Source: JANMEB01 sp041745295 (GTDB lineage: Bacteria > Planctomycetota > Planctomycetia > Pirellulales > Pirellulaceae). From it: DNA of 64,000 nucleotides. A program made the position numbers and the translations under genes. The notes under the pieces were generated by a model. That model was not told the DNA's origin, searched no databases, and saw only the letters and a program-made list of their open reading frames with translations. Numbering within the stretch: the first letter of the stretch is position 1; each line of letters begins with the position of its first letter. Positions 44,623 to 53,286 of the stretch are shown here, piece by piece. The stretch lies in NCBI GenBank assembly GCA_041745295.1, contig JBGTJE010000004.1:118750-182749 (forward strand), given 5' to 3'.

Positions 44623-44655
44623 TGCAATCGCTTCGATAGCACGCCGTTCAATGAC

Positions 44656-44931
44656 TCAAGTTCTGCCGCCGGCTTCGCAGGGATTTTTTCCGGGTTTGAG
44701 TTCGGTGGCTTGGCAAAAGGGACAGATTTTTTGGATTCCGCTCGACCAGTCGGAATCTTCATCGTCACTACGAAACGCAATAGTCTGTCGGAAGCCGCAA
44801 TCGAGGCACTTGAGTTCCCAGGAGTGGATTTCTAAATCGTCGGATTGGAAGTGGTTGTACTTGCATTGCAGCGCGCATTGTTCCTTTTGATGGGGGCAGC
44901 CACTTCCGCCAGGAATCTGAGGTCGCGACAT
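44656..44931 (-). CDS. Small zinc-ribbon-like protein
   Basis: Protein of 91 residues, not recognised as a named family. Cysteine pairs are regularly placed: CPHQKEQCALQC, KCLDCGF and ICPFCQATELKPGKNPC, consistent with one or two zinc ribbons. Histidine and acidic residues lie between. There is no signal peptide or membrane segment. It is convergent with purQ, 33 bp between the stops. The ATG at 44931 is likely. The coding call rests on the structured cysteine spacing. Confidence 0.6.
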   Translation of the reverse strand: MSRPQIPGGSGCPHQKEQCALQCKYNHFQSDDLEIHSWELKCLDCGFRQTIAFRSDDEDSDWSSGIQKICPFCQATELKPGKNPCEAGGRT

Positions 44932-45041
44932 TGGGTTGAGGCCCCATGGAAATTAAAATCCAGCCGCACGACGCCACGGCATTGTAATCGATTCGCGGCT
45001 GAGTGATTGCCGTTGGATGTGCTCGTGGAGGACGTCAGCGA

Positions 45042-45070
45042 CCTAACGCTTCATCGTTGTTTGCGTTAGG
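45042..45070. repeat. Short inverted repeat
   Basis: CCTAACGC (45042-45049) and GCGTTAGG (45063-45070) form an 8-bp stem with a 13-nt loop upstream of the membrane protein gene at 45115. Both arms are extended by near-complementary bases (CGTCAGCGA and CTGATGTCACG). Confidence 0.6.
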
Positions 45071-45114
45071 CTGATGTCACGAGCGAACGCTTTGAGAAAT
45101 GAGGCTCGCGATTT

Positions 45115-45645
45115 ATGGACAACATGCCCAAACCGCGCGATAAAGACTATCTGAATTATCTATCTGGATTGATCCAAACGGAGTCGACGGACACCAGTCC
45201 CAAACCGAGCCTTGGCCAACGACCTCAACCAACCCTGCGAACCAAGTCCCAACGGCCAAATGTTTTGATCGTCTGCGGTGCTCTGCTGATCGTTGTTTTG
45301 TTGCTCATGGTTCGCGCCATCCTGTTTCCAGGAACCGGTGCGGACAATTCCCCCGAATTTAAGCAACGCCAGCAAAATGCCAACTTGTGGGCATTGTCCG
45401 GGGCGCAGAGCATCATTCTCGCGAGACTGAAAAATGCGGAAATTGTCGAGTTCCCCCTTGAGACGGTCGATTCCACACACCTTGGCGGAGATCGATGGCG
45501 AGTTTGGGGCATTGTTGATTCGCAGGATGGGCAAAGTGTGAAATTACAGAACCAATGGGTCGTGGAAATTGAGTATTTTCAAGACAAGAAGACCGGCGAA
45601 ATCACCAAGGTTTTTCTCGACGACGTACTTATTTACTCGCGCTAA
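45115..45645 (+). CDS. Hypothetical protein with one membrane segment
   Basis: Protein of 176 residues, not recognised. A polar, Pro/Gln-rich N-terminus of about 48 residues is followed by a single membrane helix (VLIVCGALLIVVLLLMVRAIL, about 50-70) and a C-terminal domain of about 105 residues predicted as alpha-beta, with WRVWGIVDSQDGQ and NQWVVEIEYFQDKKTGEI. Topology: N-in, C-out. The domain might be of the cystatin- or NTF2-like type, but this is a guess. ATG at 45115. Confidence 0.7.
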   Translation: MDNMPKPRDKDYLNYLSGLIQTESTDTSPKPSLGQRPQPTLRTKSQRPNVLIVCGALLIVVLLLMVRAILFPGTGADNSPEFKQRQQNANLWALSGAQSIILARLKNAEIVEFPLETVDSTHLGGDRWRVWGIVDSQDGQSVKLQNQWVVEIEYFQDKKTGEITKVFLDDVLIYSR

Positions 45646-45998
45646 GCGGCGTGAGTGCAAGATGGTCATTCCTGCGCAGAGCCTGCCCATGCGAAGGCGT
45701 TGGCAGGATTCCATTTTCAGAAATTCGTGATAGAGAAACTACCCCCTTCCATGGAACTTGGATTCCGGGAGTCAGCCCGGATTGACAACCAGTTATGTTT
45801 GGCGTTCTTAGGACTCGATCGAGTTCTTTTGAACGCGGCCGATGAACTCGGGCGTTCAAATCGTGTCTATTCCATCAGCCACAACGCGATGGCCGACTTG
45901 AGGCTTGCGGTGAATTGGGGGCGCGCGGTGTGGCTATGCAACGTTCCGTCTATTCGGGCCGCACGAGAAAATGTACATTCAAACTCCAACTTTCATTG
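45646..45998. other. Intergenic region before tRNA-Ser
   Basis: 353 bp. It contains a degenerate copy of the TTCCGGGnnTnAGCCCGGA repeat (about 45764-45785) and several short inverted stretches. The frame open across it (from 45655) is not considered coding; it crosses repeat sequence and has no family resemblance. Confidence 0.5.
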
Positions 45999-46085
45999 GG
46001 ACGGATGGCTGAGCGGTTGAAGGCACCGGTTTTGAAAACCGGCGTACTCGTAAGGGTACCGGGGGTTCGAATCCCTCTCCGTCCG
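45999..46085 (+). tRNA. tRNA-Ser (anticodon TGA)
   Basis: 87 nt, class II tRNA with long variable arm. Acceptor GGACGGA/TCCGTCC, D arm GGCTGAGCGGTTGAAGGC, anticodon stem CCGGT/ACCGG with loop TTTGAAA (anticodon TGA), variable stem GTACTCGTAAGGGTAC and T arm GGGGG-TTCGAAT-CCCTC. CCA is not encoded. A possible coding frame of the ABC ATPase reads through it, which is rejected. Confidence 0.96.
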
Positions 46086-46124
46086 CTTGAGTTATACTGG
46101 GTGTGGGAGCCCCCCATTCCAGCG

Positions 46125-46868
46125 ATGTCTTTACAAGCCCACGAAACGCCCGAATCGCTCGACGCGCAAGCCGTCTTTTCCGCGCGTGGACTCACCAAGA
46201 TCTATCACGTCGGCGATGTGGATGTGCACGCGCTCCGCGGAATTGATTTGGACCTCTGGAGTGGCGAGTTTGTCGTCTTGCTCGGCCCCAGCGGCAGCGG
46301 AAAATCCACCTTGCTCAACATTCTGGGCGGACTCGATGTCCCCACCAGCGGTACCGTTCATTACCTCGATCACGATTTGACCCAATTCAATGACATGGCG
46401 CTAACGCGCTATCGCCGCGAACACGTGGGGTTTGTCTTTCAGTTTTACAATCTCATTCCCAGCTTGACCGCGCTGGAAAACGTCGCACTGATCACCGAAA
46501 TTTCTCGGGAGCCGATGGATCCGGCAGAAGCTTTGGCGTTAGTTGATCTGCATCCCCGTCGCAATCATTTTCCGGCGCAGCTGTCCGGAGGCGAGCAACA
46601 GCGCGTCGCAATCGCCCGGGCGATTGCCAAGCGGCCCAGCGTTTTGCTGTGCGACGAACCGACCGGAGCCCTCGACGTGCACACGGGTGTCGTGGTTTTG
46701 GAGGCAATCGAACGGGTCAATCGCGAACTGAAGACCACGACTGCGGTCATTACGCACAACGCCGTCATCGCGTCGATGGCGGATCGAGTTGTTCACTTGT
46801 CCGATGGCAAGATTTCGCAAATCGATCGAAATGCCACGAAGGTATCCCCCTCTCAACTTCAATGGTGA
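46125..46868 (+). CDS. ABC transporter ATPase (MacB/LolD type)
   Basis: ATP-binding subunit of 247 residues that powers a MacB-like exporter. Walker A is GPSGSGKST, the Q-loop lies in VFQFYNLIPSLTALENV, the signature is LSGGEQQRVAIARA and Walker B is LLCDEPTGALD. IYHVGDVDVHALRGIDLDL and NVALITEISREPMDPAEAL are typical of the LolD/MacB branch. The start is ATG 46125 (MSLQAHETPES); the longer frame to 45915 runs through the tRNA-Ser. The stop is 6 bp before the permease ATG, and the three genes 46125-50447 form an operon. The system resembles the DevBCA/MacAB exporters; the substrate is unknown. Confidence 0.93.
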   Translation: MSLQAHETPESLDAQAVFSARGLTKIYHVGDVDVHALRGIDLDLWSGEFVVLLGPSGSGKSTLLNILGGLDVPTSGTVHYLDHDLTQFNDMALTRYRREHVGFVFQFYNLIPSLTALENVALITEISREPMDPAEALALVDLHPRRNHFPAQLSGGEQQRVAIARAIAKRPSVLLCDEPTGALDVHTGVVVLEAIERVNRELKTTTAVITHNAVIASMADRVVHLSDGKISQIDRNATKVSPSQLQW

Positions 46869-46874
46869 TCCGCG

Positions 46875-49238
46875 ATGCGGGCGCTCGATCGCAAACTCCT
46901 GCGCGACTTATGGCACGTACGATCGCAAGCCCTGGCGATCGCCCTGGTCATGTCGGCGGGCGTCGCGATGTTTGTCATGTCGGTGGGCGCCATAGTCTCG
47001 CTGACACAGGCCAAGGACACGTATTACGAACGGTATCGCTTTGCGCACTTATTCGCCACGGCCAAGCGCGTTCCTTGGAACATGGTCGAACGGATCGCGA
47101 CGATTCCCGGCGTGGAGCGAGTTTGTCCGCGGATTGTGGCGCATGTCTCGTTGGACGTTGCGGGGATGAATGAGCCGGCCATGGGCCGCTTGATCTCCGT
47201 CCCGAATAGTGGGCGGCCGATGCTCAACGATGTTTACTTGCGGCGCGGTCGCTGGATCGATGCGAATCGCCCCCACGAGGTCTTGGCAAGCGAGACGTTT
47301 GCCGAAGAGCATCATTTGCAGCCGGGGGACTCCGTAGTAGCCAATATCAACGGCCATCTCCAGCGAATGGAGATCGTCGGCCTGGCCCTTTCGCCCGAGT
47401 ACATCATCCAGATCCAGCCCGGCAGTTTGCTGCCCGATCATCGGCGATTCGGAGTTTTTTGGATGGGGCAACGGCAAATGGCGGCCGCGTTCGACATGGA
47501 AGGCGCGCTCAACGATGTTTCGTTGGCGATTGCGCCCGGCGCGAATGAGCAGACAATCATCGATCGCGTCGATCAGTTGTTGGAGCCGTACGGAGGCTTG
47601 GGGGCTTACGCTCGACCACAGCAGACTTCGCACCAGTATATTTCGGACGAGATCCGCCAACTCAGCACGATGATGCGACTTGCGCCAACAATATTTCTCG
47701 CGGTCGCCGCCTTTTTGCTCAATGTCGTGATGACACGGCTGATTGGATTACAGCGTGAGCAAATCGCAGCGCTAAAGGCGTTCGGATACAGTTCGTACGC
47801 GGTGGGCTGGCATTATTTGAAATTTGTTTTCGCCATTTCCATTGTGGGGACGCTGATTGGGGTTATCGGGGGCGCATGGTTGGAAGGGGGTTTGGCGCGA
47901 AACTACGCCCAGTTTTATCGTTTTCCGGATCTGCAGATTCAACTGGACCCGCGGGCGATCGTGGGAGCGGTTGTGATCAGCGTCATTGCGTCGACGGCGG
48001 GGGCATTGTTCGCCGTGCACCGCGCGTCGACCTTGCCACCGGCCGAGGCGATGCGGCCCGAGCCACCGGCAAAATACGGCCCGACGTTTGTTGAAAGGAT
48101 TGGGCTCGGCCGATACATTCCGCAGATTTTGCGGATGATCCTGCGGCAGCTTGAGCGACGACCGGCCAAAGCACTCACAGCGCTAATTGGAATCGCCATG
48201 TCGGTTGCGATCCTGATGATGGGAAGCTTTTCGCTGGATGCGATTAACTACATTATGCACTTTCAGTTTCGATTGGCGCAGCGGCAACAATTGTCGGTGG
48301 CTTTGGTGGAACCTTCGTCGCCGCGCACGATCCATCATTTGGCAAACTTGCCGGGCGTGCTGAGTGTGCAGCCTTTTCGCGCCGTCTCGACGAAAATGAC
48401 GCACAATCAACATTTGCGGCGAGTCGCCATTCTGGGCATCGATTCGGAACGTGACATGTTTCGATTGCTCAATCTCGCCGAACGTCCCGTCGAGCTTCCG
48501 CCCGAAGGTCTGGTGGTTTCCGACAAATTGGCCAAATTGCTCCACGCCAAAATGGGAGACTCGGTGCACGTTCAAGTGCTTGAGGGTAAACGGCCGACGT
48601 TGGAATTGCGGATCGCCCAAATTGTTACCGAGTATGGCGGAGCCAACGCCTACATGAACCTGCCGGCGCTCAACCGCATCCTAGGCGAGACCGACGTCAT
48701 TTCCGGCGCCTTTATGGGTGTCGATCAGCAATCGGAGGATGCGCTTTACCAAACGCTGAAAAACACTCCGCGCGTGAGCGGTGTCATCAACAAGAACGCG
48801 ACGTTACAAAGTTTCAAAGACACGATCGCCGAAAATATCCTGATGATGCGCACGTTTAATATTATCTTTGCGGTGATTATCGCGTTTGGCGTGGTCTATA
48901 ACAGCGCGCGGATTTCGCTTTCGGAGCAAGGGCGCGAGTTGGCGACGCTGCGCGTCATCGGATTCACCCGCGCCGAGGTTTCCGGTATCTTGTTGGGCGA
49001 ATTGGCGGTGCTCACGATCGCGTCGATTCCACTGGGCTGGCTGATTGGATTCGGCCTGTGCGCCACCTTCGTCCAAGGGTTGGATACCGAAAGTTACCGC
49101 ATTCCGTTGGTCCTGGAGCGCTCGACGTACGCGATGGCGGCTGTGATCGTCATGCTGGCGGCCTTGGTTTCCGGTTTGATTGTGCGTCGGCGGATCGACC
49201 GACTGGATTTGGTCGCCGTGTTGAAAACCCGGGAGTAA
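46875..49238 (+). CDS. ABC transporter permease with two FtsX domains
   Basis: Membrane permease of 787 residues with the FtsX/MacB architecture duplicated: an N-terminal membrane helix (about 19-41), a first periplasmic domain, three helices (about 274-385, starting PTIFLAVAAFLLNVV), a second such unit with N-terminal helix near 440 (ALIGIAMSVAILMMG), periplasmic domain, and three helices at the end (NIIFAVIIAFGVVYNSARI onward). Both halves have the conserved EQGRELATLRVIGFT-type coupling motif; in the first half it is REQIAALKAFGYSSYAVG. This fused two-halves form needs no second permease. It is followed by a TTG-starting adaptor after 3 bp. An ATG starts the gene, six bases after the ATPase stop. 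Confidence 0.92.
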   Translation: MRALDRKLLRDLWHVRSQALAIALVMSAGVAMFVMSVGAIVSLTQAKDTYYERYRFAHLFATAKRVPWNMVERIATIPGVERVCPRIVAHVSLDVAGMNEPAMGRLISVPNSGRPMLNDVYLRRGRWIDANRPHEVLASETFAEEHHLQPGDSVVANINGHLQRMEIVGLALSPEYIIQIQPGSLLPDHRRFGVFWMGQRQMAAAFDMEGALNDVSLAIAPGANEQTIIDRVDQLLEPYGGLGAYARPQQTSHQYISDEIRQLSTMMRLAPTIFLAVAAFLLNVVMTRLIGLQREQIAALKAFGYSSYAVGWHYLKFVFAISIVGTLIGVIGGAWLEGGLARNYAQFYRFPDLQIQLDPRAIVGAVVISVIASTAGALFAVHRASTLPPAEAMRPEPPAKYGPTFVERIGLGRYIPQILRMILRQLERRPAKALTALIGIAMSVAILMMGSFSLDAINYIMHFQFRLAQRQQLSVALVEPSSPRTIHHLANLPGVLSVQPFRAVSTKMTHNQHLRRVAILGIDSERDMFRLLNLAERPVELPPEGLVVSDKLAKLLHAKMGDSVHVQVLEGKRPTLELRIAQIVTEYGGANAYMNLPALNRILGETDVISGAFMGVDQQSEDALYQTLKNTPRVSGVINKNATLQSFKDTIAENILMMRTFNIIFAVIIAFGVVYNSARISLSEQGRELATLRVIGFTRAEVSGILLGELAVLTIASIPLGWLIGFGLCATFVQGLDTESYRIPLVLERSTYAMAAVIVMLAALVSGLIVRRRIDRLDLVAVLKTRE

Positions 49239-49241
49239 GCT

Positions 49242-50447
49242 TTGAACCGTTTCGTGCGTTGGACGTTTTGGTTGGTGGTGCTGGGGTTGGCCGCAGCGGG
49301 AACGATTTACGCGCTCTGGCCGAAACCGGTCGAAGTCGACTTGGCCGCCGTCGCCAGCGGGCCGATGCAAGTGACCGTAGACGAAGATGGAATGACTCGT
49401 GTCAAAGAACGATACACGGTCTCCAGTCCGGTCGCGGGACAACTGGTCCGCATTTCGCTCGATCCGGGCGACGCGATTCAAGCGGGAACGACGCTTCTGG
49501 CGACGATTCAGCCGAGCGATCCCAATATGCTCGACGCGCGCCAAGTCGCCGAAACGGAAGCCCGCGTCGCCGCCGCGCGCAAAATGATCGAACGGGCAGC
49601 CGCCAAGCGCGAGCAGGCACGAGCCGCCAAGGAACTCGCCGACGCACACCTTGCGCGTTCCCGACCACTTTGGGACGAACGGAACATTTCGCAACGTGAA
49701 TACGATGAAGTCGCGACCACAGCGCAATTGCGCGCCGAAGAATTGCGCGCGGCGACCTTTGACGGAGAGATCGCCGAATTCGAATTGCAACAAGCGGAAG
49801 CGGCACTCATCCGCGTCAAGCCGATCATCAATTCGGCTGCCCAATCCCAATTTGAAATATTGTCTCCCATCGATGGAAATGTCTTGCGCGTGATCCAGGA
49901 GAGCGCCACGGTCGTCGCCGCAGGGACTCCCTTGATCGAAGTCGGCAATCGACGGGACCTGGAGATCGTCGTCGATGTCTTGTCGACGGATGCCGTGAAA
50001 ATTCGGCCTGGCGACGTGGTCCTGTTGGAACATTGGGGGGGCGACCATCCGCTTTCGGCTCGTGTCCGTACGATCGAACCTGCTGCGTTTACCAAAATCT
50101 CCGCGCTGGGGGTGGAAGAACAGCGAGTTAATGTCATCGCCGACTTTGGGGAAGGTCTCGCGGAGGTCGAAACCTTGGGCGACGGCTTTCGCGTCGAGGC
50201 ACGAATCGTCGTTTGGCAAGACAATGCCGCCCTCAAAGTCCCGTCCAGTGCCTTGTTCCGAGGTGGCGAGGAATGGTTCGTGTTCGTTAATGAACAAGGC
50301 GTTGCCCACAAGTCAGCCGTTGCCATTGGCCATCGCAACGAGCTGGAAACCGAAGTCCTTTCCGGTTTGACCTTGGGCCAACAGGTCGTACTCTACCCCA
50401 GCGACTTGGTGGTCGAAGGCGTCAAACTTGTTTCGCGAGCCGAATGA
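49242..50447 (+). CDS. HlyD-family periplasmic adaptor (membrane fusion protein)
   Basis: Adaptor of 401 residues that links the inner-membrane ABC transporter to the outer envelope. N-terminal membrane anchor FWLVVLGLAAAGTIYALWP, then the lipoyl half TVSSPVAGQLVRISLDPGD, a coiled coil of about 80 residues (AETEARVAAARKMIERAAAK to FELQQAEAAL), the second lipoyl half FEILSPIDGNVLRVIQESATV and beta-barrel (VDVLSTDAVKIRPGD). This is the architecture of MacA/HlyD proteins of ABC- and RND-type pumps. It starts with TTG (MNRFVRWTFW), 3 bp after the permease stop, indicating coupling in one transcript. Confidence 0.93.
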   Translation: MNRFVRWTFWLVVLGLAAAGTIYALWPKPVEVDLAAVASGPMQVTVDEDGMTRVKERYTVSSPVAGQLVRISLDPGDAIQAGTTLLATIQPSDPNMLDARQVAETEARVAAARKMIERAAAKREQARAAKELADAHLARSRPLWDERNISQREYDEVATTAQLRAEELRAATFDGEIAEFELQQAEAALIRVKPIINSAAQSQFEILSPIDGNVLRVIQESATVVAAGTPLIEVGNRRDLEIVVDVLSTDAVKIRPGDVVLLEHWGGDHPLSARVRTIEPAAFTKISALGVEEQRVNVIADFGEGLAEVETLGDGFRVEARIVVWQDNAALKVPSSALFRGGEEWFVFVNEQGVAHKSAVAIGHRNELETEVLSGLTLGQQVVLYPSDLVVEGVKLVSRAE

Positions 50448-50634
50448 CAATGACCTGGCCGGTCAATTCGGTGGTGGTTTTTTCGGGCTCATGTCGCGCG
50501 CCAGTGCATCGCTCTTTTGCGATGTCTCGCGGAACGAGCGAATCATCAGGCCAACGCCAGCCCCATCCCTACACGAAACATTCCAATCCCGCCTTCGGTT
50601 CCACCTGAACCACGCATGATTCGCTCGCTGGTTG

Positions 50635-51591
50635 TTATTTTCCGGCTTCTACGCCGAACGCCTTTTCAATCTGGACTGGATCAAAATTGTCGGGGGGAGT
50701 TTCATCTACGTTCTCTTGTAGCGCCTTGACCGTAAGCGGTTCGACGCCGCCGACACCTTCCGAGGGAACTTCGCCATGGGCTGCCCACACGATCGCGTTG
50801 AGCATCACGCGCCGGAAGTTTGGATTCCCCCAATTCCAGTGATAATGGCCGCCGGTAAATCCAAACCCGCGCTGCCCGTTTTCGCGTTCTGCGGCCCACG
50901 CCAAGTGCTGCGGTTTGCCGGCTTCGGCACGAACAAATGGATTGCCGCTGTGCGATCCGTCAGGCCGCTCCAGTGTGCTGGGGGGAGGAATCGCGGTGAG
51001 AATCGGAGTCACTCCCTTCATCTCCGGGCGAAAGCGCATGTGGTAGTACCATTCGTCATGGGCCGCGAATGGTTTTACGCCGCGCGCGATCGGATGGTCG
51101 GGGAAGCTCGTGAAGTCGGCCTTCCAATCCGGATTGACCGACCAGTCGGCTTCGAAATAACCACCGATCCATTTGAGAAAGAAATTCCCGGGCTCGCCCT
51201 TGGGGATTTCAACGCCGTAATGAATGCAGACGATTCCAACACCCTTGTCGGCGAGCGCGTCGATTTGAGCCAAGTGCTCCATGACGGGGTGGGGCTCACC
51301 CCCGTCGCAATACATCACGATCGCCGCGACGTCTTTGAACGCGGCTTTATCCGCCGGCCATTCGTAGCGAACCACGTCCGCGTCAAAATTTTCCATTGAC
51401 GCCTCCAGATTCTTGGCGAGCACGACCGATCCGGCGAAGTGTTCGTGTTCCGCATAGCCATGGCTCGGCTTGCCGGACAAGAACAAAACCTTTTTCTTCG
51501 TGGGAGGTACTTGATCCTGCGCGCCGACTCCGTTGACGGCGACAACTGACCACCCATAGAGCAGAAACACTAGCCATAGAATATTGCGCAT
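50635..51591 (-). CDS. Secreted ThuA-domain protein
   Basis: Protein of 318 residues with a signal peptide (LWLVFLLYGWSVVAVNGVGA) and the ThuA (trehalose utilization) fold, a class I glutamine amidotransferase-like domain without the catalytic residues. Visible: KVLFLSGKPSHGYAEHEH, AIVMYCDGGEPHPVMEHLAQ, IVCIHYGVEIPKGEP, HDEWYYHMRF, GFGFTGGHYHWNWGNPNFR. Planctomycetes have many such proteins in polysaccharide or trehalose-like metabolism, but the function is not established. It follows the TPR/EF-hand gene by 9 bp, so they are co-transcribed. Confidence 0.9.
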   Translation of the reverse strand: MRNILWLVFLLYGWSVVAVNGVGAQDQVPPTKKKVLFLSGKPSHGYAEHEHFAGSVVLAKNLEASMENFDADVVRYEWPADKAAFKDVAAIVMYCDGGEPHPVMEHLAQIDALADKGVGIVCIHYGVEIPKGEPGNFFLKWIGGYFEADWSVNPDWKADFTSFPDHPIARGVKPFAAHDEWYYHMRFRPEMKGVTPILTAIPPPSTLERPDGSHSGNPFVRAEAGKPQHLAWAAERENGQRGFGFTGGHYHWNWGNPNFRRVMLNAIVWAAHGEVPSEGVGGVEPLTVKALQENVDETPPDNFDPVQIEKAFGVEAGK

Positions 51592-51600
51592 GACACTTCC

Positions 51601-53082
51601 CTATTCGAGAGTTGACGGTTGGTTGGTCGTTCCTGGTTCCCAGGCTCTGCCTAGGAACCCACTGAATTGCTGGCTCCGCCAGCGGACCCCGCCAGCGAGT
51701 CGTGCGTCCGTTTTTGGCGGCGCGTCGCGTGAAATCAATTGTTCTGTAATCGGTATCCAACTGCAACGAGGCGGAGCCTCGAAGACAGTGCGTTCCCAGG
51801 CAGAGCCTGGGAACGAGCCCAACGCCGGCGGCGATTGGCTCACAGAATTTGATTCTATCCGATTGGCTACCGGTGTTTCGGCCCGTTGCAGCACCACGTC
51901 GTAGGTTGGCAATGTGGTTCCGTCGCGGCGTTGGCAACCGCGCGGGTTGCAAACGATCACGGATCCATCGATCGACTTTGGCTCGCATGCGCAGTCGATC
52001 CCCGAAATATCAAAAGCAACCAATGGCCGAACTTCACCTAGTTCGCTAATTCCGTTTTGATTGGCATCCTGCCAAACGGCCAACGCATCAAGTTCGGGAC
52101 CCCGCAGCCAACCGTCTTGGTTGTCGTCCAATGCACTCAGGGCCTGATAACCGTTTTCCCAGAAGCACCAAAATGTGACGCCTCCGAACATCTGCAAGGC
52201 CGAGGTAATTTTTCCTTCGCGGCGGTTATCGTACACGAGCCAGCCGGCTTGAGGCCGGATCCAGGTCCATTCGAGAGAACGTCCCGAGCCGTCGGCATCG
52301 AACATGACCCGCGCATTCGGATCGTACACACTGCCGAACTCGGTGCCCGCGAGGGGAATCGCGATCGGCGTGACGGGACGGCGGATTTTGCTGATCTTAT
52401 CGATCTTGGACTCGAGATCGGCGATTTCCTGTTTGTCCTTTTCCGCATCGAGGTGCTCCCGAAGATATCCGGCTGCTTCCGCGACGACGCTGCGAAAAGT
52501 CAGGCTGGCGTGCTCCAGATCTTTTTCCTTGTCCCATGACTCCGCAACGAGCTTGCGATAAATGTCGACCGCCTCCTGGTCTCCGTCGGACTGATCCAAC
52601 GCCCAAGCCAGTCCTAACTCCGCGGTCGCGTCGGCGGAATCCAACTCCAGGGTCTTGCGGTAGCTTTCGATAGATAGCCGCAAATGCTCCGCGCCGGCGG
52701 CTTGCAATTTTTCCATCGCGGCCGCGTCGAGCTTATGCTCAAGCCGATAATCGTCGTTGAGTTCGACAATTTCGCCATACGGGACGCGCGGAGGCAAATA
52801 ACCGAACCAAGGTTCGTTTGGCTTTCGTTTTTCGACCTCGAGTTCATCGGATTTCTTGGCAAACGCCATCCCGTGCGTTCGCGCCAAGTTCAAATGTAGC
52901 GTTGCATTCTTTGGATCCTTTTCAATTTGTTTGCTGATATTCTGGATCAACCGCTCGACCGGTGTGTTCATGATGTCGGGGCGCATGAACAACGAGTATA
53001 AAGTACTCGGCGCGAGTGCGATCGCAAAAATCGTTATCGTGGCGCGCAACCAACACTGTTTTTTTGGCAAGCCCCGGAGCAT
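51601..53082 (-). CDS. Membrane-anchored TPR/EF-hand-like protein with repeat-derived C-terminus
   Basis: About 493 residues from ATG 53082 (MLRGLPKKQC), with an N-terminal membrane helix, a helical region containing TPR-like units (LHLNLARTHGMAFAKKSDE, IESYRKTLELDSADATAELG) and a calcium-binding, dockerin-like region (MFDADGSGRS, ALDDNQDGWLRGPELDALAV and QDANQNGISELGEV). The last 85 residues or so are encoded by a palindromic repeat (51628-51815): SFPGSAWERTVFEAPPRCSW and GFLGRAWEPGTTNQP are reading frames of the GGTTCCCAGGCAGAGCC element. The original end was therefore probably near residue 410. The longer start at 53157 is less likely. Not a recognised family; co-transcribed with the ThuA gene. 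Confidence 0.75.
   Translation of the reverse strand: MLRGLPKKQCWLRATITIFAIALAPSTLYSLFMRPDIMNTPVERLIQNISKQIEKDPKNATLHLNLARTHGMAFAKKSDELEVEKRKPNEPWFGYLPPRVPYGEIVELNDDYRLEHKLDAAAMEKLQAAGAEHLRLSIESYRKTLELDSADATAELGLAWALDQSDGDQEAVDIYRKLVAESWDKEKDLEHASLTFRSVVAEAAGYLREHLDAEKDKQEIADLESKIDKISKIRRPVTPIAIPLAGTEFGSVYDPNARVMFDADGSGRSLEWTWIRPQAGWLVYDNRREGKITSALQMFGGVTFWCFWENGYQALSALDDNQDGWLRGPELDALAVWQDANQNGISELGEVRPLVAFDISGIDCACEPKSIDGSVIVCNPRGCQRRDGTTLPTYDVVLQRAETPVANRIESNSVSQSPPALGSFPGSAWERTVFEAPPRCSWIPITEQLISRDAPPKTDARLAGGVRWRSQQFSGFLGRAWEPGTTNQPSTLE
51628..51815. repeat. Inverted repeat element (GTTCCCAGGCAGAGCCTGGG family)
   Basis: Ends at 51628-51658 and 51791-51815 are complementary (GTTCCCAGGC/GCCTGGGAAC). 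The inner part contains a Gly/Ser-rich coding frame. Fragments of the family occur near 30842-30872 and 57681-57712. Here the element has inserted into the 3' end of the TPR gene. Confidence 0.8.
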
Positions 53083-53160
53083 GTCGTTATCTCCCTCGTG
53101 AAACGCAATGGGCAATTTGGGTTTATCTTCGCTCGATTGTACTGGGCCGCAAGTCAAAAT

Positions 53161-53190
53161 ATCAGCCGCTGGGCGCTAGCCCACGGTTTT
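53161..53190. repeat. Single arm of the CATCAGCCGC repeat family
   Basis: ATCAGCCGCTGGGCGCTAGC matches the arms at 15595-15677 apart from a few substitutions. It lies in the 204 bp between the TPR gene start and the divergent gamma-glutamyltransferase. Confidence 0.6.
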
Positions 53191-53286
53191 GACGGGCCCC
53201 TCCCACGCTTGTGATTCACTCAACGCCCCGCATTGGTTACGATTCGAAAGGCCTCTGCGATCGATTGACTAACGGGAGATTCATCG

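Noticed and set aside
45915..46124. 5' extension of the ABC ATPase gene
   Set aside because: It reads through the tRNA-Ser at 45999-46085; the ATG at 46125 starts the family domain.
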